This document shows positions 63,342 through 64,000 of a stretch of 64,000 nucleotides of DNA, in pieces (within the stretch, counting starts at the first letter, position 1; each line of letters starts with the position of its first letter). The translations under genes were made by a program, and so were the position numbers. The DNA is from Desulfosarcina sp. BuS5 (lineage in GTDB: Bacteria; Desulfobacterota; Desulfobacteria; Desulfobacterales; BuS5): the NCBI RefSeq assembly GCF_028752835.1, contig NZ_CP087952.1:2027041-2091040 (forward strand), read 5' to 3'. Under the pieces are notes generated by a model. That model was not told the origin of the DNA and searched no databases. It was given only the letters and a program-made list of their open reading frames with translations.

Positions 63342-64000
63342 ATGGAGATCAAGCAGAAAATACAAAGTGCAATAAACGGATTCGGCAAGAACAATCTTTT
63401 TGACGGCAGTATCAACCTTTTTAAAATTCTCGGCTACAACACAGAAAGACAAAGCAGGCTTGATAGTCCGACCTTTGAAGGTTTTTGTAATAGTTTTATT
63501 GACGGCAATGATAATATCTCTGATTTAGACAAATTCAAAAAAAAGGCTCTTGCTGCTGACTGGCAGAGAATTGAACTGCTTTTTCAGCTTACAGAAGCTG
63601 AAATGAGCAGTCAGGGATCCCTGTTTGATACCGGCAAGGTTGATAACATTATTATAGAAGCCTACCTCTTTTTTGCAGTAGAATTGAAAAATACAGACTA
63701 CAGCCGGACAAAGCTGGCCGATATTACAAGACAGTTAAACAAGGTCTTTCCAATGCCGGTTATGGTTCTTTTTAAATACGGTGAATATTTGACCCTGTCG
63801 GTGATTAAAAGAAGGCTGCATAAAAAAGATGACACCCGGGATGTACTTGAAAAAGTAACCCTTATTAAAGATATAAATATCAATAATACTCATCGGGCGC
63901 ATATTGAGATACTTTTTGATTTAAGTCTGGAGGAATTAAGAAAAAAATATGCCGTCACAAACTTTGTAGGGCTTTATAATGCATGGCAAAAGACTCTGGA
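63342..64000 (+). CDS. N-terminal part of an Eco57I/type-IIG-like DNA methyltransferase (runs off the right edge)
   Basis: About 219 residues in an open frame to the window end. ATG 63342 has AGGA 7 nt upstream; ATG 63336 is too close to it. The segments LFKILGYNTERQSRLDSP, RIELLFQLTEAEM, LFFAVELKNTDYSRTKLADITRQLNKVFPMPVMVLFKYGEYLTL (over 63665-63800), RRLHKKDDTRDVLEKVTLI and THRAHIEILFDL match, by recall, the N-terminal domain of large Eco57I-type methylase/restriction proteins. The catalytic NPPY motif would lie beyond the edge, so methylase activity is inferred. Probable operon with the PLD-SNF2 gene. Confidence 0.75.
   Translation, partial: MEIKQKIQSAINGFGKNNLFDGSINLFKILGYNTERQSRLDSPTFEGFCNSFIDGNDNISDLDKFKKKALAADWQRIELLFQLTEAEMSSQGSLFDTGKVDNIIIEAYLFFAVELKNTDYSRTKLADITRQLNKVFPMPVMVLFKYGEYLTLSVIKRRLHKKDDTRDVLEKVTLIKDININNTHRAHIEILFDLSLEELRKKYAVTNFVGLYNAWQKTL

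Noticed and set aside
1-64000. CRISPR arrays and rRNA genes
   Set aside because: No regularly spaced short direct repeats and no rRNA-like conserved blocks were seen.

Overview
The window most resembles a chromosome segment of a Gram-negative, strictly anaerobic, sulfate-reducer-like bacterium of the Desulfobacterota (Desulfobacterales type). This rests on a MetV/MetF pair next to two HdrA/Qmo-like flavoproteins and an HdrD-like iron-sulfur protein, a complete rnfCDGEAB cluster, lipid A/Kdo genes (waaA, lpxK), moderate to low GC, and what looks like a selenocysteine codon in a catabolic Fe-S enzyme. No taxonomic marker such as 16S rRNA is present, so the placement is inference.

Layout. 1-5.5 kb (+ strand apart from the left-edge gene): 3'-truncated secreted EEP-family nuclease, tRNA-Thr(CGT), a small MNT/HEPN fusion remnant, recD2, a HAD phosphatase and a CoA-disulfide-reductase-like flavoprotein. 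5.6-11.6 kb (- strand): a five-gene C1/electron-transfer operon metV-metF-hdrA(qmoA-like)-hdrA/mvhD(qmoB-like)-hdrD-like. The last gene reads through an in-frame TGA followed by a bacterial-SECIS-like hairpin, so it is probably one selenoprotein and not two fragments. 11.9-13.1 kb: zinc-ribbon protein and tandem universal stress protein. 13.6-18.9 kb: the Rnf ion-translocating ferredoxin:NAD+ oxidoreductase. Hdr-type flavin chemistry, MetF and Rnf together imply a Wood-Ljungdahl-type C1 route coupled to ferredoxin/NAD energy conservation.

19-38 kb is a mobile-element zone: aat, a REP-associated tyrosine transposase bounded by short inverted hairpins, a group II intron abutting an IS1380-type transposase tail, three near-identical copies of a 1.3-kb IS4-family element, an IS66-type element carrying a DruA (DUF4338) homologue and flanked by 104-bp direct repeats, an IS21-type element with two accessory genes inserted exactly at the end of the third IS4 copy (6-bp target duplication), and the 3' half of a tyrosine integrase beside ssrA (tmRNA), which is the scar of an island that used the ssrA 3' end. 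Two resident genes (a UbiB/ABC1-type kinase and a left-handed beta-helix protein) survive between the insertions.

38-49 kb returns to housekeeping functions: ssrA-smpB, ptsI-ptsH, waaA-lpxK, a PP-loop tRNA-thiolation-like enzyme, a PyrK-like oxidoreductase with an unusual N-terminal extension, an LhgO-like oxidase, tRNA-Ala(CGC) and cfa. 49.4-53 kb (- strand) holds an unrecognised operon of exported, lipo- and membrane-anchored proteins, damaged by a decayed IS3-family insertion and a homopolymer frameshift. 53.6-64 kb (+) carries an MBL-fold hydrolase, a 1711-residue exonuclease-RecQ-UvrD fusion helicase, and the start of a probable restriction/defence locus: a PLD-SNF2 helicase followed by an Eco57I/type-IIG-like methylase that runs off the right edge.

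Non-coding structure of interest includes two miniature elements with shared inverted ends and perfect 8-bp target duplications (53.15 and 59.56 kb), and a 105-bp palindromic repeat present twice (45.05 and 54.25 kb) whose end arms differ between copies but stay perfectly complementary within each copy.
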